Source: Microbacteriaceae bacterium PS02067 (GTDB taxonomy: Bacteria; Actinomycetota; Actinomycetes; Actinomycetales; Microbacteriaceae). Taken from it: a stretch of 36,558 nt of DNA. The stretch covers positions 1-36,558 of the forward strand of contig JASCPG010000030.1 of assembly GCA_029960085.1 (NCBI GenBank), in the 5' to 3' direction. Position numbers and translations under genes: made by a program. Numbering within the stretch: the stretch's first letter is position 1; each line of letters opens with the position of its first letter. The notes under the pieces are model-generated. The model saw only the letters and a program-made list of their open reading frames with translations. It was not told where the DNA came from and did no database searches. Shown in pieces: positions 27,791-34,469 of the stretch.

Positions 27791-29116
27791 ATGGCCGGAT
27801 TCTGGGGCACACGCAAGCAGGAGCGCGCGCAGGTCGCCGCGCAGGACGCGGAGCTCGGGCGGCGCGCGGATGCCGCGCTCGTCGCCGTCGACGAACGGGT
27901 GCGGACCACATCCGACGAACTCGCCTTCGCCGAGATCGAGCTCGGCCAGGACCCGACCCGCGATCTGCGCGATGCGCTCGGCGCCGTCCGCACCCATCTG
28001 CGCGAGGCGTTCCAGCTGAACCAGCTGAACCACGACGAGATCCCGGACACGCCCGAAGAGGCACGGACGCGCAACGCCCGCATCGTGCAGCTGTGCGACT
28101 GGGCCGAAGACCTCCTCGACGAACGGCTCCAGGCGCTCGCCGAGCCCGTCGCCCGCGCGCGGCGCGCACCGGAGATCATCGAGGGGATCCGCGCGCAGGT
28201 CGTGCAGGACGAGGCGCGCATTCCGCGCATCCAGGCATCCGTCGCCCGCCTGTCGCAGCGCTACTCCCCCGACGCGCTCCGGAAGATCTCCGGCAACGCC
28301 CGTGAGGCCGCGAGCCTGCTGGAGTTCGCGACGCACGGCGCCGACATCTCCGCCGCGCGGCGCGAGAGCGGGCAGCGCGAGCAGGCGAACCTCGCCCTCG
28401 AGACCGCGATCGAGGCGAGCCGCCGTGCGACGACGCTCCTCGACGCCGTCGACACGTTCGAGGTCGAGGCGCTCCGCGCCGAGTCGACGCTGGATGCCAT
28501 CGCCGAGGACTCCCGCGACGACCTCGCCGCGGCGCGCGACCTCCTGCACGTCCCGGCAGTCGCCGCGGCGATGACGACGCTCGAGACCGAGCTGAACGCC
28601 CTCGTCCCCGCCGACGCGAAGCCCGACCCCTTCACGGAGCTGACGCGCCTGCGTGCGGCCAACGCGGCCCTCGACGTCGAGGTCGCGAAGGCGCGCGAGC
28701 GCGCCGCGCGTCCCGTCCCGCCCGAGTCGCACGTGCGCCATGCGATCGACGACGCCGACCGCCAGCTCGGCGTCGCCCGCAGCGTCATCTCCGGCCACCG
28801 CGGCTGGATCGGGGCGGATGCCCGGACGCGCCTCGCCGAGGCGGAGCGTCTGCGTCTCGACCTCGGCTCCCGCACCGGCGGCCCGATCGAGGAGGACGAC
28901 CGCGAACAGGCTCTCGCCGACGCGCGCCGTTGCGGCCTGCTCGCGTCCGAGGCGCTGCACCTCGCACAGCGCGACATCGACTCGTCGCGTCCGAACGACG
29001 GGGGTTGGGGCGGCCAGGGCGGCGGAGGCCGACGCGGGGGCGGCGGCGGCGACGTCGTCAGCGGCATCCTCGGCGGTCTCGTCATCGGCTCGATCCTCGA
29101 CGGCATCTTCGACTGA
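27791..29116 (+). CDS. Coiled-coil protein with Gly-rich tail (TPM-protein C-terminal region)
   Basis: This 441-aa protein is almost entirely helical and charged, without a signal peptide. The end changes to GGWGGQGGGGRRGGGGGD, then a short hydrophobic helix VVSGILGGLVIGSILDGIFD. From memory, this matches the C-terminal part of actinobacterial TPM-domain proteins, which have a signal peptide, a TPM (phosphatase-like) domain, a membrane helix and then such a helical region and Gly-rich tail. Here the first three parts are missing, yet the start is well defined by TAGGAT-N6-ATG. So it may be a stand-alone version that stays in the cytoplasm and binds the membrane by its tail. Function unknown. 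Divergent from secA. Confidence 0.8.
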   Translation: MAGFWGTRKQERAQVAAQDAELGRRADAALVAVDERVRTTSDELAFAEIELGQDPTRDLRDALGAVRTHLREAFQLNQLNHDEIPDTPEEARTRNARIVQLCDWAEDLLDERLQALAEPVARARRAPEIIEGIRAQVVQDEARIPRIQASVARLSQRYSPDALRKISGNAREAASLLEFATHGADISAARRESGQREQANLALETAIEASRRATTLLDAVDTFEVEALRAESTLDAIAEDSRDDLAAARDLLHVPAVAAAMTTLETELNALVPADAKPDPFTELTRLRAANAALDVEVAKARERAARPVPPESHVRHAIDDADRQLGVARSVISGHRGWIGADARTRLAEAERLRLDLGSRTGGPIEEDDREQALADARRCGLLASEALHLAQRDIDSSRPNDGGWGGQGGGGRRGGGGGDVVSGILGGLVIGSILDGIFD

Positions 29117-29423
29117 TCTCGTCCGGCCCGGCGCTCGGCCGAGCACATCAGCATGCCGACAGACGGCCCGGCGCGTGACGCCGCGGAGGTCATGGCCCCG
29201 GAGAACCGCGGATCTGTCGGGTCAGCCTCACGCGGAGCGGGAATGCGGAGCCGCTCGAGGCTGACCCAGGGGCCGCCCGCGCGCGGTGGGCAGATTCCGA
29301 CCACACAGAGCCGGTTGTCGTGGGCCCGGACTCTCCGGCCGGCCGCACGCCGGGAGTGTCCTGCGCACCGCGAACCGTATTCAGTCTTGGCGGCGCAGGC
29401 AGGTGGATGCAGCCCCGAAATCC
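29117..29423. other. Gap left of the insertion sequence, inverted repeats only
   Basis: From the end of the coiled protein gene to the transposase start there are 425 bases; the last part belongs to the IS. The non-IS part carries two inverted repeats: GGGTCAGCCTC/GAGGCTGACCC (29219-29229 and 29257-29267) and an imperfect one at about 29328-29361. I find no convincing gene and no match to the missing half of the FHA gene that lies right of the IS. Confidence 0.55.
29219..29267 (+). terminator. Long inverted repeat downstream of the coiled protein gene
   Basis: Perfect 11-base arms enclose 27 bases that contain a further partial stem. It lies about 100 bases after the stop and has no T-tract, so it may be a factor-independent terminator of the actinobacterial kind or a repeat remnant. 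Confidence 0.35.
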
Positions 29424-29451
29424 GGCTCTGCGCATTCTGGGTGGGGTGAGG
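29424..29451 (+). repeat. Left inverted repeat of the ISL3 element
   Basis: GGCTCTGCGCATTCT is identical to the right end (reverse complement); after it the match continues as GGGTGGGGTGAGG against AGGTGGGGGTGAGG. Confidence 0.9.
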
Positions 29452-29541
29452 CGCTCGGGCGTGGCGTGACGGGGTGAGGTGGGTCGAGGCCCGGAGGATC
29501 GGTAGCGACCAAGCAACCTGTTCGTCCGGAGACCTCGACCC

Positions 29542-30891
29542 GTGCCTGATGCTACGCGCTGCGCCGCCGCGCGCCCATGTTCTGCTGTCTACTGTGATCG
29601 CTGCGACCTGCTCGTCGGACTCGACGGGCTCCGGGTGGCCGGGGTCGAGCGTCGCGGCGATGGCGTGCTCGTGATCGATGCCGAGTCGCCGCCGGGTCCG
29701 GTCGGCTGCCCTGAGTGCGGAGTGGTCGCGGAGTCGGCGGGACGGAAGGTGCTCGTTCTGACGGATGCCCCGATGGGCGGGACTCCGGTTCGGGTCCGGT
29801 GGCGCAAGCGCCGCTGGCGGTGTCGCCAGGACGGGTGCGGGGTGCGCTCATTCACGGAGCAGAACCCGGCCGTCGCGGCGGCCAACAAAGCGCTGACGGC
29901 TCGCGCGGTGGCGTGGGCGGTGGCGCAGATGCGCCGCGAGAACGCGTCAGTGCGCGGTGTCGCTCGGCAGCTGCGCGTCGCGTGGCGCACGGTCTGGACG
30001 CACGTGGAGGCCGAGTTGCAGCGCCGCGAGCAGGACCCTGGCCGGTTCGATGGCGTCGAAGTGCTCGGCGTGGACGAGCACCTGTGGCATCACGTGTCCA
30101 CGAAGCCCGTCGCCGACGGCGGGCGCGGTCCGAAGGAGCTGACCGGGATGGTCGACCTGACCCGAGACACCACGGGACGCGTGCGGGCGCGACTGCTGGA
30201 CCTGGTGCCAGGTCGATCCTCGAAGGCGTACGCAGACTGGATCAAGGAGCGGGACGAGCAGTTCCGTGCCGAGGTGAAGATCGCAGCTCTTGACCCGTTC
30301 GCCGGCTACAAGAAGGCCCTCGACGACGAACTCGACGACGCGACCGCGGTGCTGGACGCGTTCCACGTCGTCAAGCTCGGCACCGCCGCGGTTGATGACG
30401 TCCGTCGCCGCGTCCAGCAAGACACCCTCGGCCATCGCGGCCGCAAGGGAGATCCGCTCTACGGGATCCGCAACATCCTCCGCGCCGGACGGGAGCGCCT
30501 CACCGACAGGCAGCGGTCCCGGCTCGACGCGGCGTTCGCGACGAGGGAGTGCGTTGAAGTTGAAGTCGCCTGGCACGCCGCCCAGCAGCTCCGCGACGCC
30601 TACCGGCACCCCAACCTGGTCGAAGGGCACAAGATCGCCGAGAAGGTTCTCGAATCGTTCCCGTCCTGCCCGATCCCCGAAATCGCCCGCCTCGGCCGCA
30701 CCCTCACCCAGTGGCGAGCCGCGTTCCTGGCCTACTGGGCGACAGGACGCTCATCCAACTGCGGCACTGAGCCCGTGAACGGGCTCATCGAACTCGCCCG
30801 CCGGATCGCCCGCGGCTTCACCAACTACGACAACTACCGGCTCCGCATGCTCCTGATCGCCGGCGGACTTGACCCCCTCACCCCCACCTAG
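29542..30891 (+). CDS. ISL3-family transposase
   Basis: This 449-aa DDE transposase has the ISL3 layout: a zinc-finger-like N-terminus (CPECGVV, later CRQDGCGVRSF), a helix-turn-helix (SVRGVARQLRVAWRTVWTHV) and a catalytic domain with the first Asp in VLGVDEHLWHHV (about 177), the second in AVLDAFHVVKL (about 272) and the Glu in NCGTEPVNGLIE (about 409). All three catalytic residues are present, so the enzyme may be active. The GTG start has GGAG ten bases upstream. The stop codon lies inside the first copy of the right inverted repeat. Confidence 0.95.
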   Translation: MPDATRCAAARPCSAVYCDRCDLLVGLDGLRVAGVERRGDGVLVIDAESPPGPVGCPECGVVAESAGRKVLVLTDAPMGGTPVRVRWRKRRWRCRQDGCGVRSFTEQNPAVAAANKALTARAVAWAVAQMRRENASVRGVARQLRVAWRTVWTHVEAELQRREQDPGRFDGVEVLGVDEHLWHHVSTKPVADGGRGPKELTGMVDLTRDTTGRVRARLLDLVPGRSSKAYADWIKERDEQFRAEVKIAALDPFAGYKKALDDELDDATAVLDAFHVVKLGTAAVDDVRRRVQQDTLGHRGRKGDPLYGIRNILRAGRERLTDRQRSRLDAAFATRECVEVEVAWHAAQQLRDAYRHPNLVEGHKIAEKVLESFPSCPIPEIARLGRTLTQWRAAFLAYWATGRSSNCGTEPVNGLIELARRIARGFTNYDNYRLRMLLIAGGLDPLTPT

Positions 30892-30957
30892 AATGCGCAG
30901 AGCCACTTGACCCCCTCACCCCCACCTAGAATGCGCAGAGCCAGAATGCGCAGAGCC
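30867..30957. repeat. Two and a half tandem copies of the IS right end
   Basis: A 38-bp unit starting ACTTGACC and ending GCGCAGAGCC is present twice without a mismatch (30867-30904, 30905-30942). Its last 15 bases (AGAATGCGCAGAGCC) follow a third time (30943-30957). Confidence 0.95.
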
Positions 30958-31247
30958 AGAAAACGGTGTGATGGGCTGGTCGCCGCGAGTCGCACACCCA
31001 CATTCGCGAGCCACCACAGCCCGTCACGGTTACGGAGCTCGAGGAAGTGGCGGTGCAGATAGGGATTGTCGTCGATCTCGAGGTCGCCCTCACGACCGAT
31101 GATGAACGGCCTGTCGGCCGGCACATCGAACCACTCGCCCGCGAATTCGAGGCGCAGCGGTGCCGCCTCGGCTCCGCCCGTCCCCTCCCCCGTCGCGGAT
31201 TCCGTCTCGGTCTTCACAGCACTTCTGTCCACGGTGATACTCAGCAT
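30888..31247 (-). pseudogene. FHA-domain protein, truncated by the insertion sequence
   Basis: About 96 native codons remain. After a Glu/Thr/Gly-rich leader the sequence reads LRLEFAGEWFDVPADRPFII, then GREGDLEIDDNPYLHRHFLELRN: the start of a forkhead-associated domain with the GR and the S/H-R-H type phosphothreonine loop. The frame then enters the IS right end and finishes as ILALRILGGGEGVKWLCAF. The missing half is not on the other side of the IS. FHA proteins of this kind are common in type VII secretion clusters. The ATG at 31247 directly follows an in-frame stop; a GTG at 31217 is the alternative start. Confidence 0.85.
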
Positions 31248-31322
31248 TCACATCGGTCTCGTGACATTCCCCCCGCGACAGTCTGCCAGCCGGCGAGGCC
31301 ACCGGGGCCGACGCGCCGCGGA

Positions 31323-32183
31323 TCAGCGGGGAGCGGCGCCGGGGACGAAGTAGCGCAGCGGAGAGAGACCCGTCCGCACGACGGCGTCACCGGCGGCATC
31401 CAGGAACTGGCCCATCGTCGTGACGCTGACGTTGCCCGCGGGATCCGCGATGATCACGTTGTCGACGACGGGCAGAAGCGTCGCGGTCCCCTTCGGCCAG
31501 GCCGCGAAGGTGAGTGTGACACCGTCCTCCCGCACCTGGATCTTCGGGTCGGCGAGGTGGACGTCGGGTCGCGCGAGAGCCGCGCTCTGCGCTTCGTAGG
31601 CCCGCACGCTGAAGAGGCGCAGGACGCGCTCGATCCGCAGCTCGAGCGCCGGAAAGCGCTCCTTCCACCGGAAAGGTGCCCACGCGCCGTCGATCAAGAT
31701 GATCGGGTGGGCGCTCACGAGCGCGCCGCCCGCATCGAACAGCGCTTCAGCCAGATCCAGGACCCGCCCGATGCCCGCTTCGTCATCGGCCCCCACGATC
31801 GCCACCGCGCTGCGTGACAACGCGAACACGACCGGATCACCCGCGAGCGTCGCCGCGGCGATCCGCTCGGGTTCGATCAGGATGCCGGCCGCCACCGCCT
31901 CGTCGTCCTCGATGAGGATGACGCCGTCAGCGGGCTGAGGAAGGGAAGTATCGGATGCCACGGCGTCGACGACCGCGTCTCGGAAAGGGCGCGCCGCATC
32001 GTCGATCTGCCCCTGCGTGACCACGACGCCGTCCTCGAGCAGTCCGACGAAGAGCTCTCCCCCCACATATTCGACGCGCGGGTGCGCGGCTCCCGGCGCG
32101 GTGACGGAGAGAACGCCGAGCTCACTCGCGCCGTAGATCTGCGGGGTGGTGGTCACGTCGACATCCTCCGAGGTCGTCATCAC
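31323..32183 (-). CDS. Unknown 286-aa protein of the type VII-linked cluster
   Basis: I do not recognise a family. It is a soluble, acidic protein without a signal peptide or membrane helix. Beta-rich segments such as VEYVGGELFVGLLEDGVVVT (about 36-55) and a C-terminal IQVREDGVTLTFAAWPKG and LLPVVDNVIIADPAGNVSV are the clearest features. Start: GTG 32183, followed directly by ATG, and overlapping the stop of the 42-aa small ORF (GTGA), with AGGAAGAG upstream. Position after a toxin-like gene makes it a candidate immunity or secretion-chaperone protein; this is inference from context alone. Confidence 0.8.
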   Translation of the reverse strand: MMTTSEDVDVTTTPQIYGASELGVLSVTAPGAAHPRVEYVGGELFVGLLEDGVVVTQGQIDDAARPFRDAVVDAVASDTSLPQPADGVILIEDDEAVAAGILIEPERIAAATLAGDPVVFALSRSAVAIVGADDEAGIGRVLDLAEALFDAGGALVSAHPIILIDGAWAPFRWKERFPALELRIERVLRLFSVRAYEAQSAALARPDVHLADPKIQVREDGVTLTFAAWPKGTATLLPVVDNVIIADPAGNVSVTTMGQFLDAAGDAVVRTGLSPLRYFVPGAAPR

Positions 32184-32308
32184 TTCTGGGTCTCTTCCTG
32201 CTCTGCAAGGCTAGTCGCCGGCTCTGCGGTGCCCGTTCTCGCGACGGCGAGCACCGGGATCGGCTCGCCGCAGGCCGTGGCGGTCGAGTCGGTCACGGAC
32301 TCGCTCAT
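32180..32308 (-). CDS. 42-aa small protein, coupled at both ends
   Basis: The ATG (32306-32308) overlaps the stop of the upstream 195-aa gene (ATGA) and the stop overlaps the start of the downstream 286-aa gene (GTGA). The product begins MSESVTDSTATACGEPIPVL and ends AEQEETQK: polar, one cysteine, no membrane segment. Double four-base coupling argues that it is [10 protein letters not shown]. It could be a small secretion partner, an antitoxin-like peptide, or only a [13 protein letters not shown] bridge that carries ribosomes to the next gene. Confidence 0.6.
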   Translation of the reverse strand: MSESVTDSTATACGEPIPVLAVARTGTAEPATSLAEQEETQK

Positions 32309-32892
32309 CGCGAGCGATGCAGATCGATGACGTCCGCCCAGGACCAGCGCACGTCGATCCCGGCCGCCGGACCGCGTGCGGCGGGCTCGAAGACCCAGCC
32401 CTCGGGTACGACGTGCACCGCCAGCGATCGAGTGCCCGCCGTCTCGTCGCCTGCTCGCACCACGACCACGCCGAGGTGGTCCTGGACGTAGACGAATCGG
32501 TCGGCCTGTGTGACTCCGGACGCGCGCAAAGCAGCGGCGTAGGAGCCCATGCTGTCGCCCGCATCGGACGACAGGTCGATCGACATCCACGGCCCTGCCG
32601 CGTACATGCACGAGTCGAGCACGCGTCGGGAGAATCTCGTGATGTCGGACGGCTCGGCGTAGGGGTTGTAGCCGCGATCGGGGGCGCCCCACCACGCGAG
32701 GGGGAGGATCCTGGCCTGTCCGCGGACGAGGATCGGGATCTCCGGAGACACCCACCCGTCGGCGGTCGCGTCGAGGATGCCGGGCGGGAGCGCGCAGCTG
32801 CTGATCATCAGGTCGCGACCAGTCGCGGGGAGGAGAGCTCCTCGCGTGAGGGATTCCGGCCCGAAAACCGCCGCTGCCGCATCGTTGGTCAT
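32305..32892 (-). CDS. Unknown 195-aa protein of the type VII-linked cluster
   Basis: No family recognised. The protein is soluble and has no signal peptide. Tryptophan-rich patches occur at LPLAWWGAPDRGYNPYAEPS (about 59-78) and near the C-terminus (GIDVRWSWADVIDLHRS). I chose ATG 32892 because GGAGGA stands five bases upstream; the longer frame overlaps the toxin-like gene. It starts 20 bases after the toxin-like gene, the usual place for an immunity gene. That role is inference. Confidence 0.8.
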   Translation of the reverse strand: MTNDAAAAVFGPESLTRGALLPATGRDLMISSCALPPGILDATADGWVSPEIPILVRGQARILPLAWWGAPDRGYNPYAEPSDITRFSRRVLDSCMYAAGPWMSIDLSSDAGDSMGSYAAALRASGVTQADRFVYVQDHLGVVVVRAGDETAGTRSLAVHVVPEGWVFEPAARGPAAGIDVRWSWADVIDLHRSR

Positions 32893-32912
32893 TCTCGTCC
32901 TCCTCGGCCCGG

Positions 32913-33629
32913 TCAGAGGTTGAGCTCGCGCCAGCTGCCCGGCCATCGGGACTGGTCGAGCGCTCCGTCGCCGTTGTTCCAGCCGGTCGCACCGGTCGGG
33001 ATGTCGATCACCGCTTCGGGAATGCCACTGGGCAGGTAGCCGCCCGGGATCCAGCGATCAGGATCGGTCCCCCCCTCGTTGCCCGACGGCACGCGCAAGC
33101 CGGAGAGCTCGTCCGGACCGAAATCGCGAAGCTGGACGTCGGCACCGTCGAAGAAGCCGTTCGGCAGTCCGAGCGCGTCCGCGAGTTCGGCCGGCGAGTT
33201 CACCTGCTGCATCAGAGCGTTCAGCTGGTCGGTCGGGAAGACGTACGTGGTGTTGGACGTGTTGCCGGGCACCTGGTTGTTGCCGGGTCCCCAGTTCTGC
33301 AGGGTGTCGGTCACGTAGATGCGGGTCGCGCCGTTCTCGAACTGGCCGAGGTGCTGGGCGATGTAGTCGGCGTCCAGGTAAGACTCCGGGTCCGGACGAT
33401 TGAACTTGCCGGCATCCACGATGCTGTTCGGCGTCCACTCCGTGTCCGACCGCCACCCCTGCTGAAGCGGATGGACGACATCCGCGGAGTCGAGGTTCTG
33501 GACGTCGCTCGTGTTCCGGTGCTGCTTCTGGCCGTGCTTGCGGAACATCTCGGAGAGCTGACGGACGTGCACCGGCATGTCGTCGAGCGCATCTTTGAGT
33601 GGCCGGATCACGGCCTTGCCGATACTCAT
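32913..33629 (-). CDS. Toxin-like protein (candidate C-terminal domain of a type VII polymorphic toxin)
   Basis: This 238-aa protein has a polar, low-complexity N-terminal third and a compact C-terminal domain from about residue 82. The domain contains YLDADYIAQHLGQFENGATR, TYVFPTDQLNALM, LRVPSGNEGGTDPDRWIPGG and PSGIPEAVIDIP. From memory, the LxPSGNE-x-W-PGG-x-EAVI layout recurs at the C-terminus of LXG/WXG-type and other polymorphic toxins whose activity I cannot name. The ATG lies one base after the stop of the WXG100-like gene, so what is usually one protein seems to be split in two. No signal peptide. Alternative: a secreted structural protein. Confidence 0.72.
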   Translation of the reverse strand: MSIGKAVIRPLKDALDDMPVHVRQLSEMFRKHGQKQHRNTSDVQNLDSADVVHPLQQGWRSDTEWTPNSIVDAGKFNRPDPESYLDADYIAQHLGQFENGATRIYVTDTLQNWGPGNNQVPGNTSNTTYVFPTDQLNALMQQVNSPAELADALGLPNGFFDGADVQLRDFGPDELSGLRVPSGNEGGTDPDRWIPGGYLPSGIPEAVIDIPTGATGWNNGDGALDQSRWPGSWRELNL

Positions 33630-33630
33630 C

Positions 33631-34335
33631 TCAGTCCCCGCCGATGTTGAGGGTCGCGAGATCGGACATCAGGCGGTCGGTGAGCGTCTCGACGTCGGCC
33701 GCGTGCTGCTCCATCTCGCCCTCGGCCTGCTCGAGCGCCTGCAGATCGGCGTAGAACTCGTCCGGGTCACCGGCCACCGCCTCGACGATCGGCGACTCCA
33801 GCGCGGCCATGATGATCCCCGGAAGCTCGTTCGCCAACGGCTCGATCGCCATGGGCAGCACCTGGTTCAGCACCTGCTCGATCGCGATGTCGACAGCCGC
33901 GTTGAGCAGCTTCTTCTTGATGATCAGCATCGGACCGGCACCGACGGCGCTGATCGGATTGGTCAGCATCGCCACAAGGGTGATCATCGTCGCCGTCACA
34001 TCCGCGATGACCTTCATCTTCAGCGCGAACACCGCATCCGCGGCGATGTCGACGCCGATCGGCACCGGACCCAGGATGTCCAGGAGCTTCTGGAGGTTCT
34101 GCGACCGGTTCGCGTTCCACGCCGCCACGTAGGCAGGACCGGCCTGGCCGCGCATCGCGGCCGCCAGGTCGCCGTTGACCTTGCGGTCCATCACCTGGAT
34201 CTTCGATTCGAGATCGTCGTGGAACACGCGCACCATACCCGCCCCACGACGCAACTCGTCCTCGTCGATGTCGGGCCACTCGAATCCGAGCTTCTCCATC
34301 ACCCAGACGAGCTCGTTCGGCAGCATCATTCCCAC
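33631..34335 (-). CDS. WXG100-like (CpnT N-terminal-type) type VII secretion protein
   Basis: This 234-aa, mostly helical protein begins MLPNELVWVMEKLGFEWPDI and continues with RRGAGMVRVFHDDLESKIQVM, AMRGQAGPAYVAAWNANRSQ and a hydrophobic hairpin (ATMITLVAMLTNPISAVGAG). This is the WXG100-like N-terminal domain that carries large type VII substrates such as CpnT-type toxins. It stops here without an attached toxin. GTG 34335 was chosen because AGGAGG stands seven bases upstream; ATG codons follow two and three codons later. It heads the toxin-like gene with a one-base gap. Confidence 0.83.
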   Translation of the reverse strand: MGMMLPNELVWVMEKLGFEWPDIDEDELRRGAGMVRVFHDDLESKIQVMDRKVNGDLAAAMRGQAGPAYVAAWNANRSQNLQKLLDILGPVPIGVDIAADAVFALKMKVIADVTATMITLVAMLTNPISAVGAGPMLIIKKKLLNAAVDIAIEQVLNQVLPMAIEPLANELPGIIMAALESPIVEAVAGDPDEFYADLQALEQAEGEMEQHAADVETLTDRLMSDLATLNIGGD

Positions 34336-34349
34336 GGCTCCACCTCCTC

Positions 34350-34469
34350 CTACGACCCTACGGTCTCGGCCGCGACAGCCCGATGGGTAGTACTCCCCGG
34401 CGCGAAGGGGGCCCGTTCGCCGGGTTCGAGCCGATAGACCGCCAAGCCCCCACCCTGGAGCTGTCTCAC
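34350..34469 (-). CDS. 39-aa small protein coupled to the lipoprotein gene
   Basis: The GTG (34467-34469) overlaps the stop of the lipoprotein gene (GTGA) and has GGGAGG seven bases upstream, inside that gene. The product contains LAVYRLEPGERAPFAPGS and ends AAETVGS; no membrane segment. It ends 14 bases before the GTG of the WXG100-like gene. Ribosome-binding site and coupling support [11 protein letters not shown]; no family is known to me. Confidence 0.55.
   Translation of the reverse strand: MRQLQGGGLAVYRLEPGERAPFAPGSTTHRAVAAETVGS

Larger units (their letters stand above)
29424..30957 (+). mobile_element. ISL3-family insertion sequence with multiplied right end
   Basis: The left inverted repeat begins GGCTCTGCGCATTCTGGG at 29424; the right end carries the reverse complement with one substitution and one extra G. 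The right end occurs at 30867-30904, is repeated exactly at 30905-30942 (38-bp tandem unit) and again in part at 30943-30957. The single transposase gene fills the element. The eight bases left (CGAAATCC) do not match those right of any of the three ends, so no target duplication is visible. Confidence 0.92.
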
